Assembly: GCA_947492745.1 (NCBI GenBank)
Contig: CANLOE010000008.1
Span: 1 to 64,000 of the forward strand
Length of the DNA: 64,000 bases
Source of the DNA: an uncultured Cyclobacteriaceae bacterium
GTDB taxonomy: Bacteria; Bacteroidota; Bacteroidia; Cytophagales; Cyclobacteriaceae
Direction: 5' to 3'
How positions within the stretch are numbered: the first letter of the stretch is position 1; each line of letters starts with the position of its first letter. The notes below the pieces were generated by a model. It saw only the letters and a list, made by a program, of their open reading frames with translations. It had not been told where the DNA came from and ran no database searches. This document shows positions 1 through 9,864 of this stretch, piece after piece. Made by a program: the position numbers and the translations under genes.

Positions 1-74
1 CCCTGCGGTTCTCGCCTTGATTGAAACAAAATGACCCGCGGAATCTTATACGACATTTAAAACCCAAATTTGTA
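1..74 (-). mobile_element. Family A foldback element, copy A1 (cut by window edge)
   Basis: Inner part and one end of a family A element, ending in the terminal TTTGTA and followed by TTA (75-77), the usual target duplication. The other half lies outside the window. Confidence 0.8.
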
Positions 75-211
75 TTACATATTTATTTAGATGATAATTA
101 TTGAAAATTTGTTTTTGAACAAGCTCTTATGTGTCGAAAGAAGCACATTAGGAAATAGATGACAAAAGACACATTTTCAAACTGTCCCTGCTCTGGTACG
201 CTTTATCCCAA

Positions 212-904
212 TCAGGAGTTTGCTTCGGCGATGGCCGCAACACTGAGCTCCTTCACACCGGCTTCCAACAACACCTGTGCACAGGCTTCCACCGTTGCCC
301 CAGTGGTGATAATGTCATCGACCAGTAGGATACGTTTATCCTTCAGCGCCTCCACTTGTAGCACCTGAAAGATATGTGCTACATTCTGCCAACGCTGTAC
401 TCTGGACTTTCGTGTTTGCGTCTCACTCTTATAACGACGGGAGAGCGTCTTGGATGACCAAGGCAGTCCCAATGCCAAAGACAGTCCTTCAGCAAAACGA
501 TCACTTTGATTGTATCCTCTTGACCTAAGTCGGGAGGCATGTAAGGGCACAGGTAAAATCAAATCAAAGTGTTCGCCATAACCGTGGGCTTTCAGCTCCA
601 TGCCGTAGTAGTAGCCGAGCTGGTTTCCTATCTGCGGCCGATTCCCGTACTTGAACTGGTACAATAAACGTTGTACTTTTCCTTTCTTAAAAAATTTCAG
701 ATAAGCCAAAACATAACGAAGCTGGACCTTTCCATAGAACTTTCTGTTGATACTGTTTTCCTCGGGCACTGTAGCACAATGATAGTCCGTCTTCGGTAAA
801 TCACTGAGGCAGTGCAGGCATATATGTTCTTCTGTTTTCGATAATGGAGTACCACAGGTAAAACAGACTTTGGGGAAAAACAAGGAAAGTAAATCGTTGA
901 GCAT
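212..904 (-). CDS. ComF family protein (phosphoribosyltransferase fold)
   Basis: A 230-residue protein of the ComF/GntX family. The N-terminus has a four-cysteine zinc-finger pattern (C14, C17, C29, C32). The C-terminal half is a type I phosphoribosyltransferase fold with the PRPP-binding signature ILLVDDIITTGAT near residues 191-203 and the family motif VPLHASRLRSRGYNQS around 118-133. In naturally competent bacteria ComF acts in DNA uptake; in Bacteroidota the role is usually unproven. It stands alone on the minus strand, divergent from the gene at 973 with about 70 bp between them. Length and motifs fit an intact gene. Family assignment is firm, function is by family only. Confidence 0.9.
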   Translation of the reverse strand: MLNDLLSLFFPKVCFTCGTPLSKTEEHICLHCLSDLPKTDYHCATVPEENSINRKFYGKVQLRYVLAYLKFFKKGKVQRLLYQFKYGNRPQIGNQLGYYYGMELKAHGYGEHFDLILPVPLHASRLRSRGYNQSDRFAEGLSLALGLPWSSKTLSRRYKSETQTRKSRVQRWQNVAHIFQVLQVEALKDKRILLVDDIITTGATVEACAQVLLEAGVKELSVAAIAEANS

Positions 905-972
905 TCTGTAGCTTTGGATATATTTGTTAATTGATCAATAATGGGAAGTATCGCTGATAAATAGTACAATAT

Positions 973-1323
973 ATGAACCCTGTAGAAGAATTTAATGCTT
1001 ATCGAAGCAAAATGAACGAAAAAATTCTGGATGCCGACAATAAGGTACTCAAAAGGATTTTTAATCTGGATACCAATACCTATTCGGAAGGCGCTTTGGA
1101 CACTAAAACCAAGGAAATCATCGGTATGGCCTGTTCTATGGTCCTTCGCTGCGATGATTGTGTCAAGTATCATTTGGAAAAGTGTAAATCACTGGGTTAT
1201 GGCAAGGAGGAGATGTTCGAAGCCTTTTCGGTAGCGAGTTTGATAGGAGGTACCATTGTCATCCCTCATCTGAGAAGGGCCGTAGAATACTGGGAAGTAC
1301 TGGAAAAGGAAGACCATGATTAA
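973..1323 (+). CDS. Carboxymuconolactone decarboxylase (AhpD-like) family protein
   Basis: A 116-residue all-helical protein. The CDDCVKYH segment (C60, C63, H67) is the C-x2-C-x3-H redox motif of the AhpD/CMD family, which reduces peroxiredoxins or acts as a small thiol-dependent peroxidase. No decarboxylase role should be read from the family name. The stop codon overlaps the next start by 8 bp (1316), so the two are probably translated together, and the PLP decarboxylase follows in the same run. Substrate not determinable. Confidence 0.88.
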   Translation: MNPVEEFNAYRSKMNEKILDADNKVLKRIFNLDTNTYSEGALDTKTKEIIGMACSMVLRCDDCVKYHLEKCKSLGYGKEEMFEAFSVASLIGGTIVIPHLRRAVEYWEVLEKEDHD

Positions 1324-1681
1324 AAAAGACCTTGATTTAGCACGTAACTGGCATAAGCTATTGCGCCAACTAGAGCAGCAAATAGGCACAAGGCCCAAAG
1401 ATATGAACGCCGTCCTGTTCCTGATAGGGGTACAGGAACTGGGCCAAGGTACAAGAACCTTCTCGAAAGAGCAGAAACAGGACCTGATGCATATCGCAAT
1501 ATGCAAGGTACTGAGCTTATCAGGATTTTATCGTTTGGAAGGATTGGACGAGGAGGGCTGGCCTCATTGGAAGCTGGTCAAAAAACTGCCCCATTTTGAT
1601 TTATTGGAGCAGGAGAAATTATTGAAAATGCATGTTATCGAGTATTTCGAAGGTATGTTCGACGATAAAGAAACCCTTTGA
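1316..1681 (+). CDS. Small conserved-looking protein of unknown function
   Basis: A 121-residue soluble protein not assigned to a named family. It is rich in charged and aromatic residues, has no signal peptide or membrane segment, and contains a VLFLIGVQELGQG segment around residues 33-45. It overlaps the AhpD-like gene by 8 bp and ends about 16 bp before the decarboxylase start, so it sits inside a three-gene unit. The tight coupling makes it a real gene. It may be a partner of the AhpD-like protein, but that is inference from position only. Confidence 0.75.
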   Translation: MIKKDLDLARNWHKLLRQLEQQIGTRPKDMNAVLFLIGVQELGQGTRTFSKEQKQDLMHIAICKVLSLSGFYRLEGLDEEGWPHWKLVKKLPHFDLLEQEKLLKMHVIEYFEGMFDDKETL

Positions 1682-1697
1682 AGAGGAGGGACGATAT

Positions 1698-3137
1698 ATG
1701 ATGGACAAGGAAACTTTCAGACAACAGGGATATCAAATTATCGACTGGATTACGGAGTACTATGCGAATATAGAAGACCTGCCCGTCATGCCCGATATTC
1801 TACCGAATGCGATTAAGGCAAAGCTGGCCGATAGCGCTCCTACTACAGCAGAAAGTTTCGGGGATATCCTACAGGATTTTGAGAAGACCATCCTGCCCGG
1901 CATGACGCACTGGCAACACCCGTCTTTCTTTGCCTATTTTCCGAGTAATACCAGTCCCTATTCGCTATGGGCAGATGTACTGGCCTCTTCTATGAATGCC
2001 CAGTGCATGTCCTGGATTACCTCACCTGCTGCTACAGAACTGGAAGAACGGGTCATGCTATGGTTGAGGGATCTCATCGGTCTCCCCGGTAGTTTTGTCG
2101 GAGTCATACAAGATGGCGCCTCTACGGCCAGCTTATGCGCATTGCTGAGCGCTAGAGAGCGTTTCTCGAACTACAAGATCAACCGGCAGGGCTTTAGCGA
2201 TGAGAAATTCACCATATATGCTTCTGAGCAGGCCCACTCTTCTATCGATAAGGCCGTAAGGATAGCGGGTCTGGGTAGTGAGTACCTCAGAAAGATAGAA
2301 GTAGACAGTGATTTTGCGCTCATTCCGGAAAAACTGGAGCAGGCCATAAAGAAGGATATCGAGCAGGGCTATACTCCTCTATGCGTTATTGCCGCTATGG
2401 GTACCACAGGCTCTACGGCCATTGACCCGATACAGGCCACAGGAGATATCGCCAAAAAATACGGACTGTGGTTTCATATCGATGCCGCGTATGCGGGTAC
2501 TGCTTTGTTGCTTCCGGAGATGAGGTGGATGGCAAAGGGGGCAGAGATGGCGGATTCATTTGTATTCAATCCCCACAAATGGATGTTTACGAATTTCGAT
2601 TGTTCGGCCTATTTTGTAAAGGATAAGGACGCCCTCATCAGGACCTTTGCCATCAGCCCCGAATACTTGAAAACCAATGCGGATGAAGAAGTAAACAACT
2701 ATCGTGACTGGGGCATACCGCTGGGCAGGCGATTTCGTGCATTGAAACTTTGGTTCGTGCTGAAGGGCTATGGAGTAGAGGGTATCCAAGAGAAGTTGAG
2801 AGGTCACCTGAAAATGGCCCAGTGGCTCAGAAAAGAAATAGAACAGCACAGGGATTTTCAACTGCTCGCCCCGACACCATTGAACCTGGTCTGTTTTCAC
2901 TTCAGACCTAAGGAGCTATCCGATATTAAAACTGTAAATAGGCTGAACAAGTCCATTATGGATCTATTGAACAAATCGGGGAAAATATTCCTGACGCATA
3001 CCTCATTGGACGGAGTGCTTACACTCCGGATGGTTATCGCACAGACCGATGTGAGACAGGAACAGGTCGAAAATGCTTGGTCTCTGCTTCAAGATCAGGC
3101 TAAAAAAAGTATGGAAAAACTCAGAGAGGGGAGTTAG
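1698..3137 (+). CDS. Group II pyridoxal-dependent amino-acid decarboxylase (aromatic-L-amino-acid decarboxylase type)
   Basis: About 479 residues, full length for the family. The start at 1698 (MMDKETFRQQG) is preferred over the upstream in-frame start at 1632 because a strong GAGGAGGG ribosome site lies at 1683-1690 and the longer form would overlap the previous gene. The PLP lysine is K294 in NPHKW. The upstream HWQHPSFFAYFPSN and the AYAG segment are typical of DOPA/tryptophan/phenylalanine decarboxylases. Cytoplasmic; removes the alpha-carboxyl group of an aromatic amino acid, exact substrate unknown. Last gene of the 973-3137 unit. Confidence 0.9.
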   Translation: MMDKETFRQQGYQIIDWITEYYANIEDLPVMPDILPNAIKAKLADSAPTTAESFGDILQDFEKTILPGMTHWQHPSFFAYFPSNTSPYSLWADVLASSMNAQCMSWITSPAATELEERVMLWLRDLIGLPGSFVGVIQDGASTASLCALLSARERFSNYKINRQGFSDEKFTIYASEQAHSSIDKAVRIAGLGSEYLRKIEVDSDFALIPEKLEQAIKKDIEQGYTPLCVIAAMGTTGSTAIDPIQATGDIAKKYGLWFHIDAAYAGTALLLPEMRWMAKGAEMADSFVFNPHKWMFTNFDCSAYFVKDKDALIRTFAISPEYLKTNADEEVNNYRDWGIPLGRRFRALKLWFVLKGYGVEGIQEKLRGHLKMAQWLRKEIEQHRDFQLLAPTPLNLVCFHFRPKELSDIKTVNRLNKSIMDLLNKSGKIFLTHTSLDGVLTLRMVIAQTDVRQEQVENAWSLLQDQAKKSMEKLREGS

Positions 3138-3490
3138 CAGAGGTTTTAACAAAATTATGCGTCAAAGGATCACTTATCGCTATGCGCATAGTAGAGCTAA
3201 CAATGACTTTCGGACAAACTTGCGAATCCCATATGGCCCTTAAAAATCAATACCGGCCATGTGAAAATAAAAGATAGATTTCAACATCGTCGCTAACTCA
3301 TAAAACATAGAAGTCGTTCAAACTTTTTATTTTGTAGCGGAAATCAAAGATCATTTGCCCTAGTGAAGCCTTTTTTACGTGGCATAGCCAAGGTTACGTC
3401 ATTATAGAAATTCAAAATTAAAGTGAAACAAGCTAAATTTACAGCCAAAATAAAAAGTCTAAACGACTCCTTACCCTAAATTATACGCCT
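3138..3490. other. Intergenic region with a dispersed sequence (family G-like)
   Basis: No gene is visible. Positions about 3362-3475 hold a stretch starting GTGAAGCCTTTTTTACGTGG and later AAAAAGTCTAAA. Related stretches occur near 46150-46260 and, more weakly, at 48060-48185 and 63064-63112. In this copy the two halves are inverted relative to each other compared with 46150-46260. Nothing else stands out. Confidence 0.4.
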
Positions 3491-4252
3491 ATGAAGATTA
3501 TCTCCTATAATGTCAATGGTATCCGTGCCGCGCTGAAAAAGGGCTTTGCCGAATGGCTATCCTCGGAAAATCCGGATATCATTTGTTTGCAAGAAGTGAA
3601 GGCACTGGAGAGCCAGATAGATACAACACTATTTGCAGATATGGGATATCAGGTATTTTGGATGTCCGCAGTCAAAAAAGGGTATAGTGGTGTGGCCATA
3701 CTGAGCAAAATACAGCCTGAAAAAGTGGTCAAAGGCTGCGGAATCGCCAAATACGATGATGAAGGCAGGGTACTTCGGGCAGATTACAAAGATTTTTCGC
3801 TGATGAGCGTCTACATGCCCTCCGGGTCCAGTGGTGATGAGCGTCAAGCCTTCAAAATGCTATGGCTGGATGACTTCTATGCTTATATCGAAGAGCTCAA
3901 AAAAGAACGACCGAAACTGATCATCAGTGGTGATTATAATATATGTCATGAGGCCATCGATATTCATAATCCCGTTGCCAATAAAAAATCATCGGGCTTT
4001 CTGCCCGAAGAACGAGAATGGGTCAGCAAGTTCATCTCCGGTGGTTTTATAGATACTTTTCGACATTTCAACAAGGACCCACATCACTATAGCTGGTGGA
4101 GCTACCGTGCCAACGCCCGACAAAAGAATCTGGGATGGAGGATAGATTACCACATGGCCACGGAAAACCTGAAAGAGCGCTTGACCGCTGCTGCCATTTG
4201 CAGCGAAGCAGTGCATTCGGATCACTGCCCGATCGTTGTCGAACTTACATAA
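3491..4252 (+). CDS. xth: Exodeoxyribonuclease III
   Basis: A 253-residue EEP-family nuclease, standard length for ExoIII/AP endonuclease. Visible motifs are the N-terminal KIISYNVNGIRAA, the metal-binding LQEVK, SGDYNICHEAID, and the C-terminal catalytic SDHCPIV. It cleaves at abasic sites and removes 3' nucleotides during base excision repair. The next gene starts 36 bp downstream on the same strand, so the two may be co-transcribed although their functions are unrelated. Confidence 0.95.
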   Translation: MKIISYNVNGIRAALKKGFAEWLSSENPDIICLQEVKALESQIDTTLFADMGYQVFWMSAVKKGYSGVAILSKIQPEKVVKGCGIAKYDDEGRVLRADYKDFSLMSVYMPSGSSGDERQAFKMLWLDDFYAYIEELKKERPKLIISGDYNICHEAIDIHNPVANKKSSGFLPEEREWVSKFISGGFIDTFRHFNKDPHHYSWWSYRANARQKNLGWRIDYHMATENLKERLTAAAICSEAVHSDHCPIVVELT

Positions 4253-4287
4253 GCCATGCCACTTCAAATCTTTAGGGAAGAACAGGA

Positions 4288-6021
4288 ATGAATAAAATAC
4301 TATGCTTTTTTGGATGTTGGATGGCGTGGGCCTTACTGTTATCCTGTGATAGCAGTGATAGTGGTAAGGAAATCCAAGAGCGTGGACAAGGTCACGTAGC
4401 TGTACAGGCGAGAGGGGGAAAGTACTATGGGGGCACACTGAATCTCAACGAAAAAGAAGATATACGAAATCTGTATCCGCCCGCCCATAGCAATATCCAT
4501 AGCACACGTGTGGCGGGAGCGATGATGGAGAGCCTTTTCCACTATGACCATAAAAAAAAGAAACTGAGTAATATTCTTATCGATGGGTACAGTCTGGATA
4601 GCTCCGGAACAGTCTATAGATTATACCTGAAAAAAGAGGTATACTTTCACGATAGCAAGTACTTCCCGAAAGGTAAAGGGCGTAAGTTGACCGCAAACGA
4701 TGTCCATTATTGTCTGAAGCGCCTATGCCGCAATGAGCGGGAGAACCTGAACGCGTTTCTTCTTATCGAGGATATAAAAGGTGCAAAAGATTTTTACAAT
4801 AAGAAAACAAGAGTATCCGACCCGAACGGAGAGGTAGAAGGGCTAAAAGTATTGGATAGACTTACTTTGGAGATTACCTTAAGGGCACCCGAACCCGATT
4901 TTCTTAAAAAACTGGCTCATCCTGCGGCGGCTATCTATGCTCCTGAAGCTATCTCAGAAGAAAATGAACTCTTTGTACCTATCGGTACGGGACCGTTCCG
5001 GATACGGGACGAAATACCGGGACTCATCCTACGCCTACGTAAAAATACCCGCTATCACCGAAAGGATGAACTCAACAATCCACTGCCCTTTCTGGATGGG
5101 ATCAACATACGTTTCATGAAAGACCAGGCCTCCATACTGGAAGAATTCAAATTGAAGACCTTGGACCTGTGCTATAGCCTGCCTATACCCCATGAAGGTC
5201 TGCTACCCAATAAAATCAAACAGCCCTATCAACGGGAACCTGTCCCTACACAAGAGTCGCTATACTTAAAATCAGGGATGGCAGGGGTACTGAGCCATAA
5301 AGAGGTCAGGGCAGTACTCTATAGAGGTATCAATACCGACTCCATTGCGAAAGAACTCTCATTGCGCGTCGCCAATAAATACAAATGGCTTATTCCTCCA
5401 TTATTTTCGGAGTTGGGACAGGTCATAAGGGACAGTAGCAATGTGCAGCATGTCCTTGATGAGGGCTCCCTGAGCCAACAGTCCCGCGAAGCCCTAATGG
5501 CATTGAGAGAGGGTACACTGACTTTGTATACTCTGGATGCTCCAAAGTATAGCACTATCGCCGAAAAACTGAAAGAACAGTGGGAGAACACCAGCGTAGG
5601 AAACGTGGACATCAGACCCTTGGCCTATGAAATGCTGATACGAAAGGACATTAGCAAGGAACAAGCCATGATGCTCTTTAATCGAGATGTTTTTTATCAC
5701 AGCCCTATAGACTATATTGTAGGCATAAAGGAAAAACAGGGTATATTGGGCTATACGCGTTTCCCAAATGACAACAGTACCCGGTCAATCACACTTGAGA
5801 AAGCAAAAAGCGAGAAAGACTCTATAACAAGTAGTGGTCGCCATCTGTTCTTCTATAAAAGTCTCATAGCACTGGAAGAAGAATTTATCACTAAGGCATT
5901 ATGGCATGAGAAGGGCTACTGGTTAAGACAATTCTACATCAGAGGATTGGAGATGGATGCTATACCCTGTCCCGATTATGCAAAGATCTACCTCTTAAAA
6001 GCAAAAAAGCTGTACAATTAA
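4288..6021 (+). CDS. Peptide-type ABC transporter substrate-binding lipoprotein (family 5)
   Basis: A 577-residue SBP_bac_5 (OppA/DppA-like) protein. The signal peptide ends in a lipobox LLSC with C20, so it is predicted to be a lipoprotein. The N-terminal body has the family pattern of a GGTLNL start followed by YRLYLKKEVYFHDS and LTANDVHYCLKRL. No permease or ATPase genes are nearby, so it either serves a transporter encoded elsewhere or has another binding role. It is followed by the DUF4175 gene after 51 bp. Family assignment is strong; ligand unknown. Confidence 0.88.
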   Translation: MNKILCFFGCWMAWALLLSCDSSDSGKEIQERGQGHVAVQARGGKYYGGTLNLNEKEDIRNLYPPAHSNIHSTRVAGAMMESLFHYDHKKKKLSNILIDGYSLDSSGTVYRLYLKKEVYFHDSKYFPKGKGRKLTANDVHYCLKRLCRNERENLNAFLLIEDIKGAKDFYNKKTRVSDPNGEVEGLKVLDRLTLEITLRAPEPDFLKKLAHPAAAIYAPEAISEENELFVPIGTGPFRIRDEIPGLILRLRKNTRYHRKDELNNPLPFLDGINIRFMKDQASILEEFKLKTLDLCYSLPIPHEGLLPNKIKQPYQREPVPTQESLYLKSGMAGVLSHKEVRAVLYRGINTDSIAKELSLRVANKYKWLIPPLFSELGQVIRDSSNVQHVLDEGSLSQQSREALMALREGTLTLYTLDAPKYSTIAEKLKEQWENTSVGNVDIRPLAYEMLIRKDISKEQAMMLFNRDVFYHSPIDYIVGIKEKQGILGYTRFPNDNSTRSITLEKAKSEKDSITSSGRHLFFYKSLIALEEEFITKALWHEKGYWLRQFYIRGLEMDAIPCPDYAKIYLLKAKKLYN

Positions 6022-6072
6022 TGTGAGGAAGAACTACCTATAGCATGTATTCGTATAAGTATTGTATATTTA

Positions 6073-9000
6073 ATGCGTATTATGGAACAAAACAGGCAAG
6101 AAAATAGCATATCCGGTAAGCTACAGGCTTACAAAAGGAAGTATTATACCAATATGCTCGTAAAAGGTAGCATCATTACACTGGCATTGTTGACCACTTT
6201 CTTTCTTTTGGCCAATTCGCTTGAATTCGCACTCCGATTCAACTCATGGGTACGCGGTTTCATCTTGTTATCTTTTATAGGAACGACGCTATTTACACTC
6301 ATCAAATATGTAATCACTCCCATCACTAAACTTATCGATGGTAAAAATGGCATCAGTAATGAGGAAGCAGCGCTCCAAATCGGAAAGTACTTTCCATCTG
6401 TGAAAGACCGTCTACTAAACCTCATACAGCTCCAGCATTTGGATACTCAGAACAAGGACAACAGCCTCATCAGCGCAAGTATACACCAAAAGTCCGATGA
6501 GATAGGACCTGTAGCCTTTACCGAGGCCATTGATATAAAGGAGAACCTGAGGTACGCCAAGTATTTGGCCATACCGCTTGTGCTTATTGTGACGGTGATG
6601 CTGTGGAATCCCGGTTTCTTTTCTTCCAGCACGGGCAGGATATTACAGTTCAACAAAGAGTTTGTGCGTAAAGCACCTTTTCGCTTCGACATTGAGAACA
6701 AAGGCCTACGCGCATTTAAGAACGAAGACTTCGAACTCAAGCTGGTACTCAGCGGAGAGGCCTTTCCCGAGCATATATACTTGGTACAGAATGGCCGTAA
6801 GATAAAAATGCGCAAGGATGAACAGGGGCATTTCAGCTACCTGTTTCAAAAAGTCCAGAACGATAAACAGTTTTACTTTGAAGGTGCGGGTTTTCGCTCG
6901 GTAGGGCATGAGCTGGATGTCGTCCATCGCCCTAATCTTAAGCAGTTCAGCATAGCACTGGACTACCCTGATTATCTCGGCAAGAAGAAAGAACGCCTTG
7001 ACAATATCGGCAATATAGAAGTACCTGAAGGTACGCTTATCAACTGGCAGTTTCAGGCCGATCATACCGAAAATTTTCACATAAAATTTCCCTTAATAGG
7101 GGATAGCACACTAATACAGGAAAATAAACAAGAGCTTTTCGAATACGAACGCCGTATGATGAAATCACAGCCCTATGAAGTAGGCCTGACCAATGAGTAC
7201 AGCGGCAATAAGGATAAAATCATCTATAATATCAATGTCATCCCCGATCGGCACCCCGAAATCAGCTTAGAGACATTTCAGGACACTACACTCTATAGTT
7301 TCATGATACTGGGGGGAAATATAGCGGATGATTACGGTCTGCAAAAACTTAGACTTTACTATCAAATCGATAAGAAGGAGAACGATACAGGAAAAAATGC
7401 TTATGTTCCTATCGACATCCCCATAGATAGGACGAAAAACAGTCAAGGCTTCTACTATCAATGGCAGTTGGACAGTCTCTCCGTAGGCCCTGGAGAAGAA
7501 CTCCATTATTACCTTCAGGTCTGGGACAATGACGGCATTAACGGCAGTAAGGCATCGAAGACAGGGGTTTACACTTTTAAAATTCCCGATGAACGGGAAG
7601 CCAAGGAGAATATAGAAAAATCCACGGCTCAGACAGAGGAAAAAATAGATAACACACTGAAAAAAGCCAAGGACATAGAGGAGAGCATCGATAAGGTGGA
7701 AGAACGCCTCAAAGGCAAGAAAAACCTCGACTGGCAAGATGAAAATCTTTTAAAAGAGATTGTCGAAAAACGGGAGGAGCTGAACAAAACACTGGAGGAG
7801 CTTAAAGAGCAGTTCAAGGACAATACCCTCAAAAGAGAACGTTTTACGGAGAAGGAACAGAAGATTGCCGAGAAAGCCAAGCAGCTACAGGAACTGATGG
7901 ATGAGCTTCTCGATGAGGAGACCAAAAAGCTCTATGATGAACTGCAAAAGCTTTTAGAAGAGAAGAACGATATCGGGGAGATGCAGGATGTACTGGAGAA
8001 GCTGGATAACAAGGAAGACAACCTAGAGAAAGAACTAGAGCGAACCCTAGAGCTGTTCAAGCGGATGAAATTTGAATACAAGCTCGACGAAACCATCAAA
8101 GCACTGGAAGAGCAAGCCGAAAAACAAGAAGAGCTGTCAGAGCAGACGGGTGATAAATCCGAAGATAAGGAAGAACTACAGGAGAAGCAGGAAGAACTAC
8201 AGCAACAGTTCGAAGAATTACAAAAGGACATGGAAGAAATGAAGGAGCTCAATCAAGAGATGAAAAGCCCAGAGTCTCTTCCGGACCAAGAGGAGCTAGA
8301 AAAAGACACCGAACAACAACAGCAGGAAAGTAAAGAGTCACTGGAGAAGGACAAACGAAAGAAAGCTCAAGAGTCTCAAAAGAAAGCGGCCGAAAACATG
8401 AAAAAGATGGCCCAGCAGATGAAACAGATGCAGGGAGGTATGGAAATGCAAATGATGCAGGAAAACCTCGACCACTTAAGGGATATCGTCCATAATTTAC
8501 TCAAGCTATCTTTTGATGAAGAAAAGCTACTGGAAGAATTCAAAAAAGTAGATCAAAGTGACCCTAGGTTCATCACCCTATCACAACAACAGCTCAAGCT
8601 ACAGGACGATGCAAAAATCGTTGAAGACAGTTTACTGTCCCTTGCCGGTCGTGTATTTCAGATACAGTCTTTCGTAACTAGAGAAGTAGGTGAGATGAAC
8701 GAGTATATGGAGGCCAGTACCAAGGCCATCAAAGATAGAAAGAAAGGACTGGCCACCAGCAAGCAACAATATGCCATGACTTCCATGAACAATCTGGCGC
8801 TATTGCTCGACGACGTACTTCAGCAGATGCAACAATCCATGAAAGATGCCATGGGAAGTCCTCAAAAGGGAAAGGGGAAGCCTCAGGAGGCTCCCAGCCT
8901 CAGCGAACTGCAAAAACAGTTGAATCAGAAAATAAGTGATTTGAAGAAAAGTGGCAAAAAAGGAAGAAGTCTTTCCGAAGAACTCTCCAAGCTGGCCTCC

Positions 9001-9459
9001 GAACAAGAGAGGATACGAAAGGCCATGCAGGAAATGCAGCAGAAAATGGGCGGTAAAAAAGGAGGAAGTGAAGGAACGGGCGAAGGAGAAGGCAAAGGAG
9101 AGGGGGAAGAGGAGGGAGGCTCCAAGCCCGGTGACGGCATCCCCGAGAAAATGGAGGAAACGGAGACGGACCTTGTCAATAAAAGGATAACAGAAGAGAC
9201 CATCAAAAGGCAACAGGACATACTTACAAGATTACTACAAGCAGAAGATGCCCTTAGAGAAAGGGAACAAGACGAAGAAAGAAAGGGTGAAACAGCTAAG
9301 CAATACGAAAAAGCCATACCAAAGGCCTTTGAAGAATATTTAAAATTGAAAGAAAAGGAAATAGAACTACTGAAAACAGTTCCCCCGAAATTATTTCCTT
9401 ACTACAAAAAAGAAGTAAACGATTATTTTAAAAGAGTAGGGGAGAATGTTAACAACTAA
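6073..9459 (+). CDS. DUF4175 family membrane protein with long coiled coil
   Basis: A very large (1128-residue) protein typical of Bacteroidota. It has two N-terminal membrane segments (about 31-50 and 60-80), a third at about 166-181, then a predicted extracytoplasmic beta-rich region to about residue 510. A very long Glu/Lys/Gln-rich coiled-coil region runs from about 515 to 870. A Gly/Glu-rich low-complexity stretch (GEGEGKGEGEEEG) lies near residue 1000 and a charged C-terminus follows. Its function is not established. It ends 2 bp before the RsbW-like gene, so it is translationally coupled to the ybeY operon. MEQNRQ, three codons later, is an alternative start. Confidence 0.85.
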   Translation: MRIMEQNRQENSISGKLQAYKRKYYTNMLVKGSIITLALLTTFFLLANSLEFALRFNSWVRGFILLSFIGTTLFTLIKYVITPITKLIDGKNGISNEEAALQIGKYFPSVKDRLLNLIQLQHLDTQNKDNSLISASIHQKSDEIGPVAFTEAIDIKENLRYAKYLAIPLVLIVTVMLWNPGFFSSSTGRILQFNKEFVRKAPFRFDIENKGLRAFKNEDFELKLVLSGEAFPEHIYLVQNGRKIKMRKDEQGHFSYLFQKVQNDKQFYFEGAGFRSVGHELDVVHRPNLKQFSIALDYPDYLGKKKERLDNIGNIEVPEGTLINWQFQADHTENFHIKFPLIGDSTLIQENKQELFEYERRMMKSQPYEVGLTNEYSGNKDKIIYNINVIPDRHPEISLETFQDTTLYSFMILGGNIADDYGLQKLRLYYQIDKKENDTGKNAYVPIDIPIDRTKNSQGFYYQWQLDSLSVGPGEELHYYLQVWDNDGINGSKASKTGVYTFKIPDEREAKENIEKSTAQTEEKIDNTLKKAKDIEESIDKVEERLKGKKNLDWQDENLLKEIVEKREELNKTLEELKEQFKDNTLKRERFTEKEQKIAEKAKQLQELMDELLDEETKKLYDELQKLLEEKNDIGEMQDVLEKLDNKEDNLEKELERTLELFKRMKFEYKLDETIKALEEQAEKQEELSEQTGDKSEDKEELQEKQEELQQQFEELQKDMEEMKELNQEMKSPESLPDQEELEKDTEQQQQESKESLEKDKRKKAQESQKKAAENMKKMAQQMKQMQGGMEMQMMQENLDHLRDIVHNLLKLSFDEEKLLEEFKKVDQSDPRFITLSQQQLKLQDDAKIVEDSLLSLAGRVFQIQSFVTREVGEMNEYMEASTKAIKDRKKGLATSKQQYAMTSMNNLALLLDDVLQQMQQSMKDAMGSPQKGKGKPQEAPSLSELQKQLNQKISDLKKSGKKGRSLSEELSKLASEQERIRKAMQEMQQKMGGKKGGSEGTGEGEGKGEGEEEGGSKPGDGIPEKMEETETDLVNKRITEETIKRQQDILTRLLQAEDALREREQDEERKGETAKQYEKAIPKAFEEYLKLKEKEIELLKTVPPKLFPYYKKEVNDYFKRVGENVNN

Positions 9460-9461
9460 TT

Positions 9462-9863
9462 ATGGATACCATTAGAATTGAAATTCCGTCATTGTCGGAG
9501 AACATCAGGATGATAGAGAGCTTCATCGACAATGCAAAGGAGAAGTTTGACCTCGAAGATGACATCTACGGAAACATTATGATTGCCGTAACGGAATCCG
9601 TCAATAACGCCATCACCCATGGCAATAAGAAGAATAAAGAAAAGAATGTATCCATCAGCCTGTTCTTACAGGATGGGCTCATCAAGTTCATTGTAAAAGA
9701 TGAAGGAGAAGGCTTCAACTATGACGACCTGCCCGACCCCACAGCTCCTCAGAACATTGACAAACCTGGTGGACGGGGCATATTTTTAATGAAGCAGCTA
9801 TCAGACGAAGTATCTTTCAGCGACGAAGGCAAGACCGTAGAACTATGTTTTTACATGAGCTGA
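9462..9863 (+). CDS. RsbW-like ATP-binding protein (anti-sigma/serine kinase family)
   Basis: A 133-residue stand-alone HATPase domain. N box ESVNNAITHGN (about 46-56), G1 box VKDEGEGF (about 77-84) and G2 box GGRGIFLMKQL (about 105-115) are all present. The family includes anti-sigma-factor kinases that phosphorylate STAS-domain antagonists; no STAS or sigma gene is adjacent, so the partner is elsewhere. It lies in a tight operon: 2 bp after the DUF4175 gene and 1 bp before ybeY. Confidence 0.87.
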   Translation: MDTIRIEIPSLSENIRMIESFIDNAKEKFDLEDDIYGNIMIAVTESVNNAITHGNKKNKEKNVSISLFLQDGLIKFIVKDEGEGFNYDDLPDPTAPQNIDKPGGRGIFLMKQLSDEVSFSDEGKTVELCFYMS

Positions 9864-9864
9864 T

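Noticed and set aside
6144-9317. Several long antisense open frames over the DUF4175 gene
   Set aside because: They are rich in Ser/Phe/Leu because they mirror Lys/Glu codons of the coiled coil; no start signals or homology.
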